DNA of 64,000 nucleotides, from the NCBI RefSeq assembly GCF_029265695.1, contig NZ_JAJUHW010000002.1:79674-143673 (forward strand), written 5' to 3'. Below, piece after piece: positions 54,736-64,000 of the stretch. The notes below the pieces were generated by a model. The model made no database searches, was not told the DNA's origin, and worked only from the letters and a program-made list of their open reading frames with translations. Made by a program: the position numbers and the translations under genes. Within the stretch, counting starts at the first letter, position 1, and each line of letters starts with the position of its first letter. The stretch is from Gracilinema caldarium (GTDB lineage Bacteria; Spirochaetota; Spirochaetia; Treponematales; Breznakiellaceae).

Positions 54736-55889
54736 GTAAGACTAGTTTTAAGCAGTTTCTCGAAGAAGCCATATCACTTCAAAATGCGCTTTCGATAGAT
54801 CTTCAGTGGTTTGCTGCTGAAGATGAAGGACGAACAGAAGAACCTTCGGAATATAAAATTCGGAAAGCCCGCGAAGAAGGCAGGGTTGCGAAAAGTCAGG
54901 AACTTGTGGGGTCCCTGGGCCTGTTGCTCCCAACGTTGACACTTATTTTCTTGGGCCCTTCTCTATTTAGAACCTCTTTGGAAATGTTTCGATTCTTTTT
55001 CACCCGAATAAATGAAACTGAATCGATCTTTAATGGAACCTTTTTCATGGCTTTTATTTCCTATTTTTTGCGTCTTGCATTGCCGGTAATTTCTGTAGCC
55101 ATGATCTCAGGTATTATTGCGAATTTGGTACAGACAGGCTTTCTTTTTACGACAAAACCCCTGGTTCCAAAGTTTTCAAAGATTGTTCCCCGTCTCGGCC
55201 AATATTTTCAGCGTACCCTTTTTTCGGTTGAGGGCCTTTTTAACTTTGCGAAGTCGGTGGTTAAAATTGCTATTATCGGGATTGTGTCCTATGTTATTAT
55301 CAGTTCAAAAATTGAACAACTTGCTCGGCTCCAAACCGCCACCCTTTGGAAGGGTTTTACTACCATCGCAGGGCTTACTGCTCAGCTTTTAATCATCGCA
55401 TCTTTACTTTTGCTGGGTCTTTCAATTCCTGACTATCTTTTCCAGCGCTGGCAGTATATGGAATCCCTCAAAATGACTAAACAGGAAGTAAAAGAGGAGC
55501 GGAAAATGTACGAGGGAGATCCGCTCATTAAAAGCAGACTCAGGCAGCGAATGCGGGAACTGCTTTCAAGAAATATGGCTGCCAATGTTCCAAAGGCCGA
55601 TGTGGTTATCACCAACCCGACCCACTATGCGGTTGCGCTGGAGTGGAATAAGGAAACCATGCCGGCTCCTATGGTAAGTGCTAAAGGAGTGGATGAAGTA
55701 GCACAAAGGATAAAGGAGATAGCCAAGGAACATGGGGTTCCCATTGTTGAAAACAAACCTTTAGCGCGGGCACTGTACGCAGAAGTGGAAATTGGGGATA
55801 TAATACCAGAAACATACTATCAGGCCATTGCCACGGTACTGGCCCATGTATATAAGATTAACGAAGAACGCCGTAAAGCGGCAGTATAA
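54732..55889 (+). CDS. flhB: flagellar export switch protein FlhB
   Basis: 385 aa. Four membrane helices are followed by a cytoplasmic domain with the self-cleavage site NPTHYAVALEWN (Asn near residue 295), which switches substrate specificity from hook to filament. The N-terminus has an additional about 30-residue segment (TSFKQFLEEAISLQNALSIDLQWFAAEDEG) before the usual RTEEPSEYKIRKAREEGRVAKSQEL. Confidence 0.97.
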   Translation: MSKTSFKQFLEEAISLQNALSIDLQWFAAEDEGRTEEPSEYKIRKAREEGRVAKSQELVGSLGLLLPTLTLIFLGPSLFRTSLEMFRFFFTRINETESIFNGTFFMAFISYFLRLALPVISVAMISGIIANLVQTGFLFTTKPLVPKFSKIVPRLGQYFQRTLFSVEGLFNFAKSVVKIAIIGIVSYVIISSKIEQLARLQTATLWKGFTTIAGLTAQLLIIASLLLLGLSIPDYLFQRWQYMESLKMTKQEVKEERKMYEGDPLIKSRLRQRMRELLSRNMAANVPKADVVITNPTHYAVALEWNKETMPAPMVSAKGVDEVAQRIKEIAKEHGVPIVENKPLARALYAEVEIGDIIPETYYQAIATVLAHVYKINEERRKAAV

Positions 55890-55904
55890 AGGGAAAAGTG
55901 ATAC

Positions 55905-57992
55905 ATGTCCGATGCCCGTAGAATTTTAAGCGACAGTTTTCTAAAGGATAGAAGCGACCTGTTTGTAGCCGTCGGCGTTGTCGCCGTGGTTATGATGCTC
56001 ATCATTCCGCTGCCGACGGTACTGCTCGACGCCCTCATGGCCCTTAATCTTGTCTTGGCCTTGCTTATCCTTTTGATTGTCCTTTACACAAAGCGGCCGA
56101 CAGATTTCAGCATTTTTCCCACCGTACTCCTTGTGTCCACCGTCTTTGGGCTTGCCATCAACGTTTCATCCACACGGCTCATTCTTTCCCAGGGGGCCCG
56201 TTTCGACGGTAAAATGATAAAGGCCTTTTCATCCTTTGTAGTCGGCTCAGGAGGCACCGAAGGCCTTGTCATAGGATTTGTTATTTTTATTGTCATTATT
56301 GCTGTGCAAGCCATAGTAATCACAAAGGGCGCCACCCGGGTTGCGGAAGTGGCTGCCCGCTTTGCCCTGGATGCTCTCCCTGGCAAACAGATGGCCATAG
56401 AAGCGGAATACAATTCCGGTGCTATTACCGAGGAAGAGGCTTTCCGTAGAAAAAATGAACTCCAGCGGGAAGTTGACTTTTACGGAGCCATGGATGGTGC
56501 CAGTAAATTTGTTTCGGGAAACGTAAAGGTTGGTATTTTTATAACGGTAATTAATGTTCTGGGTGGTATTATCATTGGGGTCAGTCTTCATGGAGAAAAT
56601 ATACTCACCGCCCTTGGGACCTATACTACCTTCTCGATCGGCGATGGCCTGCTCTCCCAGTTTCCGGCCCTGTTGGTTTCTACTGCCACGGGTATCATTG
56701 TTACCCGTTCTATTTCTGATGGTACCTTCGGTTCCGATATAACAAACCAGTTTTCCCGGGATGCGCGAATCTATTGGATCGGTGCCTTTGTTTTAGCAGC
56801 CCTGGCCCTTATGCCCGGCTTCCCCTGGTATGTGCTCATTCCGCTTTCACTGACACTGGGCGTTACGGCCTACCGTTTAGGGCAGGGTAAACTGAAGGCT
56901 CAGGAAGCGGAAAAGACAAAAACATCGGCAGCTAAAAAGCCCGCCGATGAAGCCGCTGAAATGTCGCCGGTGGTTCCCCTGGATCCCCTTTCTTTGGAAC
57001 TGGGATATGGTCTTATTCCCCTGGTCGATCGGGACAAGGGTGCGGAACTCCTTGAACGGGTCCACCGGATTCGCCGTGAGTCGGCGCTGGATCTTGGGCT
57101 TGTCATTCCCCGTATCCGTATTATTGATAATATGCGCCTGGAACCCTCCGAGTACTGTTTTAAAATAAAAGGAGTTGATGTGGGCCGGGGCAAAATCCGC
57201 ATGGGTTATTTTTTGTGCATTAACCCCGGCGGGGTGACTGAAGAAATACCGGGCGAAAAAACAAAGGATCCCGCCTTCGGTCTTCCTGCCCTGTGGATCA
57301 GCGAAGACCGCCGGGAAGAGGCCGAACGGGCAGGTTACACCGTGGTGGATCCACCCTCCATTATTGCAACCCATTTAACAGAAATTATAAAACGTCATGC
57401 TTCTGAAATCCTTGGGCGTCAGGAAACTCAGGCCATCCTTGAAACCCTTAAAAAAGAGTATCCTGCGGTGGTGGAAGAAGCCCAGAAACTGCTTTCTCTC
57501 GGGGAGATTCAAAAGGTTCTGCAATCCCTACTGAGGGAACAGGTATCAATCCGTAACATGGTAGCTATTTTGGAAGCCCTGGCGGACTTTGCGCCGGTTA
57601 CCAAGGACACTCAGTTCCTAACCGAAAAGGCTCGGCAAGCCCTGGCTCGGCAGATCTGCCTCCAGTATGCCGATGAAGAGCGGACCCTCAGAGTGTTGAC
57701 CATAGAGCAGTCTTTGGAACAAAAAATAATAGACAGCCGGGTAGAAACATCCAGTGGAGTCGTTGCTGCCCTGGAGCCGAGCCTGCAGCGGGCCTGGATT
57801 AAGGCCCTCTCCCGGTCGGTGGCAGCCATGCAGGAGCAGGGGATGATACCCATCGTACTCTGTTCCGAAGCAGGCCGGCCTCTGGTAAAGTCCAGTACAG
57901 AACGGGAAATCCCTGATCTCGTGGTCCTTTCTGTCCCGGAAATAGTATCGGATATCACCGTAGAAGCGGTAGGCGAAATAAGGGTTGAATAG
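55905..57992 (+). CDS. flhA: flagellar export protein FlhA
   Basis: 695-aa export-gate core. About eight membrane helices (residues 20-330) contain the FHIPEP-region block RVAEVAARFALDALPGKQMAIEAEYNSGAI. The soluble domain follows (LELGYGLIPLVDRDKGAELLERVHRIRRESALDLGLVIPRIRI). An alanine/lysine linker (KTSAAKKPADEAAEMS) separates the two. Complete. Confidence 0.97.
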   Translation: MSDARRILSDSFLKDRSDLFVAVGVVAVVMMLIIPLPTVLLDALMALNLVLALLILLIVLYTKRPTDFSIFPTVLLVSTVFGLAINVSSTRLILSQGARFDGKMIKAFSSFVVGSGGTEGLVIGFVIFIVIIAVQAIVITKGATRVAEVAARFALDALPGKQMAIEAEYNSGAITEEEAFRRKNELQREVDFYGAMDGASKFVSGNVKVGIFITVINVLGGIIIGVSLHGENILTALGTYTTFSIGDGLLSQFPALLVSTATGIIVTRSISDGTFGSDITNQFSRDARIYWIGAFVLAALALMPGFPWYVLIPLSLTLGVTAYRLGQGKLKAQEAEKTKTSAAKKPADEAAEMSPVVPLDPLSLELGYGLIPLVDRDKGAELLERVHRIRRESALDLGLVIPRIRIIDNMRLEPSEYCFKIKGVDVGRGKIRMGYFLCINPGGVTEEIPGEKTKDPAFGLPALWISEDRREEAERAGYTVVDPPSIIATHLTEIIKRHASEILGRQETQAILETLKKEYPAVVEEAQKLLSLGEIQKVLQSLLREQVSIRNMVAILEALADFAPVTKDTQFLTEKARQALARQICLQYADEERTLRVLTIEQSLEQKIIDSRVETSSGVVAALEPSLQRAWIKALSRSVAAMQEQGMIPIVLCSEAGRPLVKSSTEREIPDLVVLSVPEIVSDITVEAVGEIRVE

Positions 57993-58006
57993 AAAAAGGA
58001 AACGGT

Positions 58007-59218
58007 ATGGAATATTTTACTGAACAGGCACCTACCCATGCAGAATGTATTCGCAAAATAAAAGAAAAGTATGGGGAAAACGCTAAAATATTGATGAAAA
58101 AATCAATCCGAATTGGCGGCTTTTTAGGGCTCTTTGCCAAAGACGGCGTAGAAATGACGGGAATAGTAAATAATGAGCCTATTAGGTATGCCGCTGATCC
58201 GCTTAAGAATGTACGAAAGCCTCTGGACCTGGAAGAGGAAAAACGAAAAATCCTTGCCATGGCAGGCAAACCTGATCCATCTATTCAAACGGTTTTGCAG
58301 GAAGTACGCAGCTTAAAAGAAAAATTGGAAACTGCCCAAATACAGGGCAAACCAAGCGAAGAACATCAGACTATAGCAAAAATCGGAGATCTTTTGTATT
58401 TGAACGATTTTTCTCATGGCTATACACAGGCAATCCAAAACAGGATAAAAAAAGAATTTTCCCTTGAAGCCCTCGAAGATTATGATACAGTGCAGGATAA
58501 GGTTATCGAATGGATCGGCGAAAGTGTGAATCTATACCGGGAACCGGATTTTAAATTCCGGCCCCGGGTTTTCGTGTTGGTCGGGCCCACCGGAGTTGGT
58601 AAAACGACTACCATTGCAAAGCTTGCCGCCCTGTATGGCCTTGGTATCAATGGTACGAATCCTCTTTCAGTCAGGATGATAACCATAGACAACTACCGGA
58701 TCGCGGCAAAACAGCAGATAGAAACCTATGGCGAAATCATGCAAATACCCGTTTCCTGTGTAGAAACCTATGAGGACCTGCGAAAAACATTAGCCATGTA
58801 TGCCCAGGAAGTCGATCTTGTATTAGTGGACACCATCGGCAAAAGTCCCCGGGATGCGGTAAAGTTAGCGGAGATGAAACAAATACTTTCAGCCTGCGGA
58901 AGCGGTGCTGAAGTACATCTTGCTCTTTCAGCTTCTACCAAGTCCAGCGATATTAAAGAGATTATGCAACAGTATGAACCTTTTAATTATCGCTCCATTA
59001 TAGTAACCAAGCTTGATGAGACCAGTCGAGTGGGAAATATCATCAGCGCCGTAGCAGAACGGGGTAAATCCATTTCCTTTATTACCAACGGACAAAGGGT
59101 TCCCCAGGATATCGAACAGGCGACGGCGGTCCGGTTTTTAATCAACCTGGAAGGATTCCGAATTAATCGGCAGCGGATTGAAGAAAAATTTGCATTAGCA
59201 CAGCAAGTAGGTTTATAA
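58007..59218 (+). CDS. flhF: flagellar GTPase FlhF
   Basis: 403-aa SRP-type GTPase controlling flagellar placement and number. A basic N-terminus (EYFTEQAPTHAECIRKIKEKYG) is followed by the N domain and the G domain with [18 protein letters not shown] near residue 193, DNYRIAAKQQIETYGEIM, LVLVDTIGKSP and VTKLDETSRVGNI. In Borrelia FlhF sets polar location of the periplasmic flagella. Confidence 0.96.
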   Translation: MEYFTEQAPTHAECIRKIKEKYGENAKILMKKSIRIGGFLGLFAKDGVEMTGIVNNEPIRYAADPLKNVRKPLDLEEEKRKILAMAGKPDPSIQTVLQEVRSLKEKLETAQIQGKPSEEHQTIAKIGDLLYLNDFSHGYTQAIQNRIKKEFSLEALEDYDTVQDKVIEWIGESVNLYREPDFKFRPRVFVLVGPTGVGKTTTIAKLAALYGLGINGTNPLSVRMITIDNYRIAAKQQIETYGEIMQIPVSCVETYEDLRKTLAMYAQEVDLVLVDTIGKSPRDAVKLAEMKQILSACGSGAEVHLALSASTKSSDIKEIMQQYEPFNYRSIIVTKLDETSRVGNIISAVAERGKSISFITNGQRVPQDIEQATAVRFLINLEGFRINRQRIEEKFALAQQVGL

Positions 59219-59242
59219 AACTATTTTTTTACGGAGATTTTC

Positions 59243-60136
59243 ATGGAAGACCAGGCAGAACAGCTTCGTGAACTGATGAGGGCAAAAAATAACAACAGCC
59301 AATCCGTCCCCTCCGGCGCTTCCACCAAGCAAGCTCGGAAAACAAGGATTATTACCGTTGCCAGCGGAAAAGGCGGTGTAGGGAAAACCAATGTCTCGGT
59401 CAATATGGCCCTGGCTTATGCACGGCTTGGAAAAAAAGTAATAGTTATGGATGCTGACCTGGGGCTTGCCAATGTAAACGTAATGCTTAACATGATACCA
59501 AAGTACAACCTTTATCATGTCATCAGAAAGCAGAAAACCATGAAAGATATCCTCTTGGATACCGAATATGGTATTCAGATTGTCGCAGGAGCTTCGGGTT
59601 TTTCTAAAATTGCAAACTTGAGCGAAGATGAGCGGCAAAACTTTATCCAGGAACTGTATACTCTGTCCAACGCGGATATTATTATTATAGATACCAGTGC
59701 AGGGGTTTCCAATAACGTGCTTTCCTTTGTGGCTGCGGCCGACGACGCGGTTATTGTCACAACACCCGAACCTACCGCAATCACCGATGCATACGGCATT
59801 ATTAAAATTATTGCCACCGAAATTGATAATCTTAATATGGGGCTTAAACTGGTGGTGAACCGGGTAAAAACCGTAGCGGAGGCTAAAAAAGTGGCAGACC
59901 GGATGATTAATATTGCAGGCCAGTTTCTTAATCTAAAGGTCGACTATCTTGGATTTATTTATGATGATCCTGCGGTTCCCCAGGCAGTACTGCGCCAGAG
60001 ACCTTTTATGGTGTTGGATCCAAAAAGTAAAGCCTCTCTCTGTGTACAGCATATTGTGGGCCGGATGGAAAAAACGGAGATTCGCCAGGATGGTGGGCTT
60101 GGTAACCTCATCAAGCGGCTTTTTGGCAGGGAATAA
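59243..60136 (+). CDS. flhG: flagellar number regulator FlhG (MinD/ParA-like ATPase)
   Basis: 297 aa. An N-terminal DQAEQLRELMRAKNN motif of FlhG (FlhF-activating helix) precedes the deviant Walker A VASGKGGVGKTNVSVNMALAYA near residue 40. VMDADLGLANVNVML and IIIDTSAGVSNNV follow. Works with FlhF in controlling flagellar number and position. Confidence 0.95.
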   Translation: MEDQAEQLRELMRAKNNNSQSVPSGASTKQARKTRIITVASGKGGVGKTNVSVNMALAYARLGKKVIVMDADLGLANVNVMLNMIPKYNLYHVIRKQKTMKDILLDTEYGIQIVAGASGFSKIANLSEDERQNFIQELYTLSNADIIIIDTSAGVSNNVLSFVAAADDAVIVTTPEPTAITDAYGIIKIIATEIDNLNMGLKLVVNRVKTVAEAKKVADRMINIAGQFLNLKVDYLGFIYDDPAVPQAVLRQRPFMVLDPKSKASLCVQHIVGRMEKTEIRQDGGLGNLIKRLFGRE

Positions 60137-60140
60137 TTTT

Positions 60141-60169
60141 CTTGACCAAGGGACTGTTCTGGCCTAGTC
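60141..60169 (+). promoter_or_regulatory. putative promoter before the membrane protein / fliA genes
   Basis: TTGACC (60141-60146), 17 nt, TAGTCT (60164-60169), then a 13-nt leader with TGGAG before the ATG. It may give sigma-28 expression independent of the operon's distant promoter. Confidence 0.4.
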
Positions 60170-60182
60170 TTGTAGATGGAGC

Positions 60183-60851
60183 ATGCTGGTGTTTGATCCA
60201 AAAATAAGCGCCCTCGTTGCGGGTATAGCCTTTATTCTTTCCTTCCTCTTTGGCCTTTTAGCAGGCGCTTCGTTTCTTATTGTGCTGCTCAGGGCTGTTA
60301 TTTTTGCGATTTTTTTCTTTGTGTTCTCAGGTCTTGTCTACTGGCTTATTACCCAATTTATTCCAGAACTCTTAGAATCCCAAGGGTCAAGCTCAGAAGG
60401 AGTTCAGGCAGAGGTTCCTGATCTCGGAGCAAAAGTTAATATTTCGGTAGGAGAAGAAGAGCCAGTCCCTGAAAACACCCTTTCTGCTCAGCTTATGAAA
60501 GAAGGATTAGAAGAAGATGAATTCATTTCTGAAAAAGCTCTGGACCAGAAGGACGAAGACGGATATACTGAACAGAAAGAAGTTACGGCCCGAACAGAAA
60601 GTACGGTAGAATCAAGTCCAAGTCCGGCAATCCCCTTAGGGGTAATCGACGATGTTGATGAACTGCCTGATTTGGAAAGAATGTCAGATGCCTTTGTTAT
60701 GCCACTTTCAGAGGGATCGGAGGTTGATGAACCATCAACTGTTGCTGATATAAGCACTCCGGCTAGAAAGACCGGTTCTTCAGCAGCTTTTGATCCTAAA
60801 GAAATGGCGATGGCAATACAAACCATTTTGAAACGGGACCAGAAAGGATAG
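60183..60851 (+). CDS. small membrane protein with acidic cytoplasmic tail, unknown function
   Basis: 222 aa. Two N-terminal helices (LVAGIAFILSFLFGLLAGASFLIVLLRAVIFAIFFFVFSGLVYWLI) are followed by an acidic, Ser/Glu-rich, probably disordered tail. It ends in a short helix (DPKEMAMAIQTILKRDQKG). Not recognised as a named family. Position between flhG and fliA suggests a motility link. TGGAG precedes the ATG; 3 nt to fliA. Confidence 0.7.
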   Translation: MLVFDPKISALVAGIAFILSFLFGLLAGASFLIVLLRAVIFAIFFFVFSGLVYWLITQFIPELLESQGSSSEGVQAEVPDLGAKVNISVGEEEPVPENTLSAQLMKEGLEEDEFISEKALDQKDEDGYTEQKEVTARTESTVESSPSPAIPLGVIDDVDELPDLERMSDAFVMPLSEGSEVDEPSTVADISTPARKTGSSAAFDPKEMAMAIQTILKRDQKG

Positions 60852-60854
60852 GGT

Positions 60855-61643
60855 ATGGGGAATGTCCTCCTGGAGCAAAAAACGGAAGAAGAACTCTGGC
60901 TTGCTTATAAAAAGACCAGGGATCCAAAAATCCGTGAAACATTTATAAAACAGTACGCACCTCTGGTAAAATATGTAGCCGGCAAAGTCGCAGTGGGCAT
61001 GCCCCATAACGTCGAATTCGACGACCTGGTAGGTTTTGGAGTCTTCGGGCTCCTGGATGCCATAGAAAAGTTTGATCCAGAAAAGAACGTAAAATTTAAA
61101 ACCTATGCGGTTACAAGAATTCGCGGCGCCATTTTTGATGAACTTCGCTCCATTGATTGGGTTCCCCGGTCGGTGCGGCAGAAAACAAAAGAACTGGAAG
61201 ACACCATTGGAGCTCTGGAAGCCCAATTAGGGCGCACTGCTTCTGACCAGGAAATAGCCCAGGCTCTTGGAATGACCGAAGAAGATTTCCTGAAAACCAT
61301 GATGCGCATTTCGGGTACCTCTATCTTGTCATTAAATGATGTTTGGTTTTCCGGCGATGAAAATGACAAGGTTTCCATCGGAGAAAGTATCGAAGCTCCC
61401 TCTAGTTTAAACCCCGACATCATTGTAGAAAAAGATGAAATTCGACGTATTATTGTAGAGGCTATTAACGAATTGCCAGACAAGGAAAAAAAGGTTCTTG
61501 TTCTTTATTATTACGAAGATTTAACTCTTAAAGAGATAGGCCAGGTGCTGGAAGTTACCGAATCTCGGGTATCACAGCTCCATACAAAGGCAATACTAAG
61601 GCTGCGAGCTAAGTTAACCAACATCCGAAAAGGTATTATGTAG
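60855..61643 (+). CDS. fliA: RNA polymerase sigma-28 factor (FliA/WhiG)
   Basis: 262-aa flagellar sigma factor. Region 2: [42 protein letters not shown]. Region 3: [19 protein letters not shown]. Region 4: [45 protein letters not shown]. It should direct late flagellar genes (flagellin cores, chemotaxis). The anti-sigma FlgM is not in the window. Confidence 0.96.
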   Translation: MGNVLLEQKTEEELWLAYKKTRDPKIRETFIKQYAPLVKYVAGKVAVGMPHNVEFDDLVGFGVFGLLDAIEKFDPEKNVKFKTYAVTRIRGAIFDELRSIDWVPRSVRQKTKELEDTIGALEAQLGRTASDQEIAQALGMTEEDFLKTMMRISGTSILSLNDVWFSGDENDKVSIGESIEAPSSLNPDIIVEKDEIRRIIVEAINELPDKEKKVLVLYYYEDLTLKEIGQVLEVTESRVSQLHTKAILRLRAKLTNIRKGIM

Positions 61644-61654
61644 GAGCGGCACCC

Positions 61655-63616
61655 ATGATCGATTTTGTCCAGCTACAGGAAAGAATTAAGAAACAGCTGG
61701 AACGGGACCGGACAATCCGATCGGTGGAAGCTGAAGGGGACACCCTGGAAGAAGCGGTGGTAAATGCTGCAACACTGCTGGGGGTGAGTGTAAAAAAAGT
61801 AGAATACGAAGTATTAGAACGGGGGAATCCTGGTTTTTTTGGAACCGGGAAAAAAAGCTGGCGTATCAATGCCTATGAAAAGGCCGAAAAGCAGGAAACC
61901 GCATCGCTCTTTGAAACAGTCGGGCCAGAAATTACCATCGCTGCGCCGATTATCGAAGATAAGGATGGCGAAGCCTTTGCTCACTTAAGCCCTGAAGGCG
62001 CCTTCCTTAAAGTTACATCGCCAAAAGGCAAGGGTAGAAAAGCAACTGAAAAGCAGGCTATAGAAGCCTTAAATAGGCGGGCTGTTAGAGATATAAATGA
62101 AGAACTGGTATCTCGGGTAGTAAAAGAAGCCGCTGGGGAATATGTAAAAGTTGGCACCTTTATTCAAAATCCTGCGAACGATGCGATTATTACCGTTGAC
62201 ATCGCTGACCAGGAGATGAAGGCCTACATCTATGTGACTCCGCCTGGTCCGGGGGGCTGTGACCTTTCCTCGGAAACCATACTCAGTTTTCTTCGTAACA
62301 ACCGGGTCATACACGGCATAAAAGAAGAGGTGCTGCAGGAATTTACCGATAAGCCAAAATATAAAGAAATGGTGCTTGTGGCTGAAGGCAGCCGGCCGGT
62401 CAATGGCCGCGATGCTTATATTCAATATAACTTCGATACGGATCAGTCAAAAATAAAGCTGCGAGAAGGGGCAAACGGAAAAGTAGATTTTAAGGAACTG
62501 AATATAATTCAAAACGTGGTGGAAGGCCAGCCTCTGGCCCGCAAGGTTCCCGCAGAACGGGGTGTTCCCGGCAAAACCGTAACAGGAAAAGTTATTCCCG
62601 CAAAGAACGGCAAAGATATACCCATGCCGATTGGCAAAAATGTCCATGTCGGCGATGACCAGCTTACCATTATTGCCGATATGAACGGGCAGGTAGTCTT
62701 AAGCGGGGGAAAAATCAATGTGGAGCCCATATACACTGTACAGGGAGATGTAAACCTTCGAACAGGAAATATTATCTTTCTTGGTACGGTTATTATTACC
62801 GGGAACGTGGAAGATGGTTTCTCGGTAAAAGCTGCTGGCAATATCGAAGTCCATGGTACCGTAGAAAAGGCTGAATTGGATGCGGAAGGTGACATCATTG
62901 TTCACCAGGGTATCACCGGAAAAAGCAGCGGCTTTGTCCGGACTGGACGCTCTATTTGGGCCAGGTTTATCGAAAATGCCATCGTAGAAGCGGGCAACAT
63001 GGTGGTAGTGTCCGACGGTATCATCAACTCCCAGGTAAATGCGAACAAGAGCATTATCTGTCAGGGAAAACGGGCCAATATTGTAGGCGGACGGCTGCGG
63101 GCTGCGGAAGAAATTAATGCAAAGGTTTTGGGCAGCCCCGTAAGTGGTACCGAAACAATTTGTGAGGTCGGTTTTGATCCCAAAAGTAAGGAAAAACTTG
63201 ATCAGCTTACGTCTAAAAATGAAGGCTTGCACAAGCAACTTGAAGATATCGAGCTTAACCTACGAACCCTGGTAAGCATTAAAAAGCAAAGGAAGTCTTT
63301 GCCGGAAGACAAAGAAGCTTATTTACAGGAACTCATGGAACGGCGCCAGTTTGTAATGCGGGATATACAGGCTATCGATGAAGAAATTGCATCGATCCAA
63401 AATTATCTTAATACACTTAAAGTGCGCGGAAAAGTCTCGGCTTCCAGCAAGGTGTATCCTGGTGTAAAAATTATTATCCGTGATGCAAAAGAGGATGTAA
63501 AAAGCGAATACCGTGCGGTTACCTTTGTGTTGGAGAACAACCTTATTCGGGTAACTAAATATGAAGAACCGGATGAGGAAGCGAAGCGAGGCCCCGATGG
63601 CTATTCAACCAATTGA
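61655..63616 (+). CDS. FapA (DUF342) protein with N-terminal Jag-N domain
   Basis: 653 aa. Residues 1-70 form a Jag-N-like module (IRSVEAEGDTLEEAVVNAATLLGVSVKKVEYEVLERGNPGFFG). The FapA/DUF342 core follows: ADMNGQVVLSGGKINVEPIYTVQGDVNLRTGNI and beta-solenoid repeats (EDGFSVKAAGNIEVHGTVEKAELDAEGDIIV). A C-terminal coiled coil lies at about 510-590. DUF342 proteins affect polar flagellar assembly in other bacteria. Tail overlaps the next gene by 20 nt. Confidence 0.9.
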   Translation: MIDFVQLQERIKKQLERDRTIRSVEAEGDTLEEAVVNAATLLGVSVKKVEYEVLERGNPGFFGTGKKSWRINAYEKAEKQETASLFETVGPEITIAAPIIEDKDGEAFAHLSPEGAFLKVTSPKGKGRKATEKQAIEALNRRAVRDINEELVSRVVKEAAGEYVKVGTFIQNPANDAIITVDIADQEMKAYIYVTPPGPGGCDLSSETILSFLRNNRVIHGIKEEVLQEFTDKPKYKEMVLVAEGSRPVNGRDAYIQYNFDTDQSKIKLREGANGKVDFKELNIIQNVVEGQPLARKVPAERGVPGKTVTGKVIPAKNGKDIPMPIGKNVHVGDDQLTIIADMNGQVVLSGGKINVEPIYTVQGDVNLRTGNIIFLGTVIITGNVEDGFSVKAAGNIEVHGTVEKAELDAEGDIIVHQGITGKSSGFVRTGRSIWARFIENAIVEAGNMVVVSDGIINSQVNANKSIICQGKRANIVGGRLRAAEEINAKVLGSPVSGTETICEVGFDPKSKEKLDQLTSKNEGLHKQLEDIELNLRTLVSIKKQRKSLPEDKEAYLQELMERRQFVMRDIQAIDEEIASIQNYLNTLKVRGKVSASSKVYPGVKIIIRDAKEDVKSEYRAVTFVLENNLIRVTKYEEPDEEAKRGPDGYSTN

Positions 63617-63926
63617 TTTACAGACCCTTTTTACCCAAATGGACAAGGTCGGAAAACAAAAGACGGCTGAGAAAGAAGGCCTTATGCTTCAGCAGTCCCT
63701 GCAGGGTGCAGCGGAACTTAAAAAGACAGAAGAAAAGGTCCGTTCAGTTACAGAAACTAAGGAGCCGGAAGACGGAGCCGAACGGATAAAAGATAGAACT
63801 TCTAAAAAACAGAACCAAGAGGGATGGACCGAAAAAAAAGATGAAAAAAAGGAACAAGCCGAAGAACCTGTATCCGATGTTATCAAGGATCCCGATCTTG
63901 GAAAACATATTGATGTAAGCGGTTAG
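63597..63926 (+). CDS. small highly charged protein, unknown function
   Basis: The ORF track starts at 63561; I prefer ATG 63597 (MAIQPIDLQTLFTQMDKVGKQ, 109 aa). It begins with a short amphipathic helix and continues as a Lys/Glu-rich stretch likely to be coiled or disordered. Not recognised. It overlaps the end of the FapA gene and lies 5 nt before the last gene, so it is part of the motility operon. Confidence 0.6.
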   Translation: MAIQPIDLQTLFTQMDKVGKQKTAEKEGLMLQQSLQGAAELKKTEEKVRSVTETKEPEDGAERIKDRTSKKQNQEGWTEKKDEKKEQAEEPVSDVIKDPDLGKHIDVSG

Positions 63927-63931
63927 GGATA

Positions 63932-64000
63932 ATGGAAATTTCATTTATATTTTCGGTGGCGAGCCTCATTTTGTGGGCCTTTTCTTTTCTATATGTCCGA
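63932..64000 (+). CDS. N-terminus of a membrane protein, cut by the right edge
   Basis: Only 23 codons are present (MEISFIFSVASLILWAFSFLYVR): a membrane helix or signal anchor. AGGGAT lies just upstream. It is absent from the ORF track because no stop is in the window. No function can be assigned. Confidence 0.55.
   Translation, partial: MEISFIFSVASLILWAFSFLYVR

Overview
This window is chromosomal DNA from a spirochaete, most likely a treponeme or close relative (Treponema / Gracilinema type). The main evidence is the spirochaetal motility operon flbB-fliK-flgD-flgE-flbD-motA-motB-fliL-fliM-fliY-fliO-fliP-fliQ-fliR-flhB-flhA-flhF-flhG-(membrane gene)-fliA-fapA. It is supported by a FlgE with the Lys165/Cys178 pair known from Treponema denticola hook cross-linking, and by gene neighbourhoods familiar from treponemes (uvrA-lptD-like; phoH-pgpH-ybeY-tlyC-TPR). 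Species assignment is inference. No phage, IS element, CRISPR array or rRNA operon is visible. Gene density is very high and most neighbours overlap by 1-20 nt. || Layout. 1-600: the start of a minus-strand class III nucleotidyl cyclase gene that runs off the left edge, then a minus-strand tRNA-Val(UAC) with its terminator. 697-6857: uvrA and an LptD/OstA-like outer-membrane protein. 6863-13304: phoH, a 7TM-HD (PgpH-like) phosphohydrolase, ybeY, a TlyC/CorC-like CBS protein and a TPR protein. 13307-14551 (minus): an exported repeat/TPR-like protein. 14657-29739 (plus): a small Cas2-like protein, prfB (with a programmed +1 frameshift), a PEGA-domain membrane protein, ftsY, an exported protein, a Lol-type ABC transporter, mcsA / degenerate mcsB / clpC, an FAH-family hydrolase, a SufS-like PLP enzyme and a glutathione peroxidase. 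29868-31142 (minus): glgC. 31237-34960: an mrfA-mrfB-like DNA-repair pair. 39378-35032 (minus): rdgB, an ArsB/NhaD-type permease, a COG2426 membrane protein and a PcrA/UvrD helicase. 39481-43336: a methyltransferase-pseudouridine kinase fusion, psuG and a metallophosphoesterase. 43421-43558: a compact element with three perfect hairpins. 43587-64000: the flagellar operon, cut by the right edge. || How the genes work together. The flagellar block encodes the hook, cap and hook-length proteins, the stator, the C-ring switch, the export gate, the placement GTPase/ATPase pair FlhF-FlhG and sigma-28. The Lol, LptD-like, TPR and PEGA genes point to a diderm envelope. UvrA, PcrA, MrfA/B and RdgB form a dispersed repair and nucleotide-hygiene set. 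McsA, the McsB homologue and ClpC form a protein quality-control set without a CtsR repressor gene. || Most notable observations: several genes have a sigma-70 -10 hexamer exactly 6 nt (sometimes 7-9 nt) before the ATG and no Shine-Dalgarno, implying leaderless mRNAs; an McsB homologue that has lost its catalytic motifs; an orphan Cas2-like gene beside prfB; the methyltransferase-PsuK fusion next to psuG; a hairpin that sequesters the phoH ribosome-binding site and start; an 11-codon Cys-containing leader ORF before the Lol genes; and a probable CTG start for fliO.
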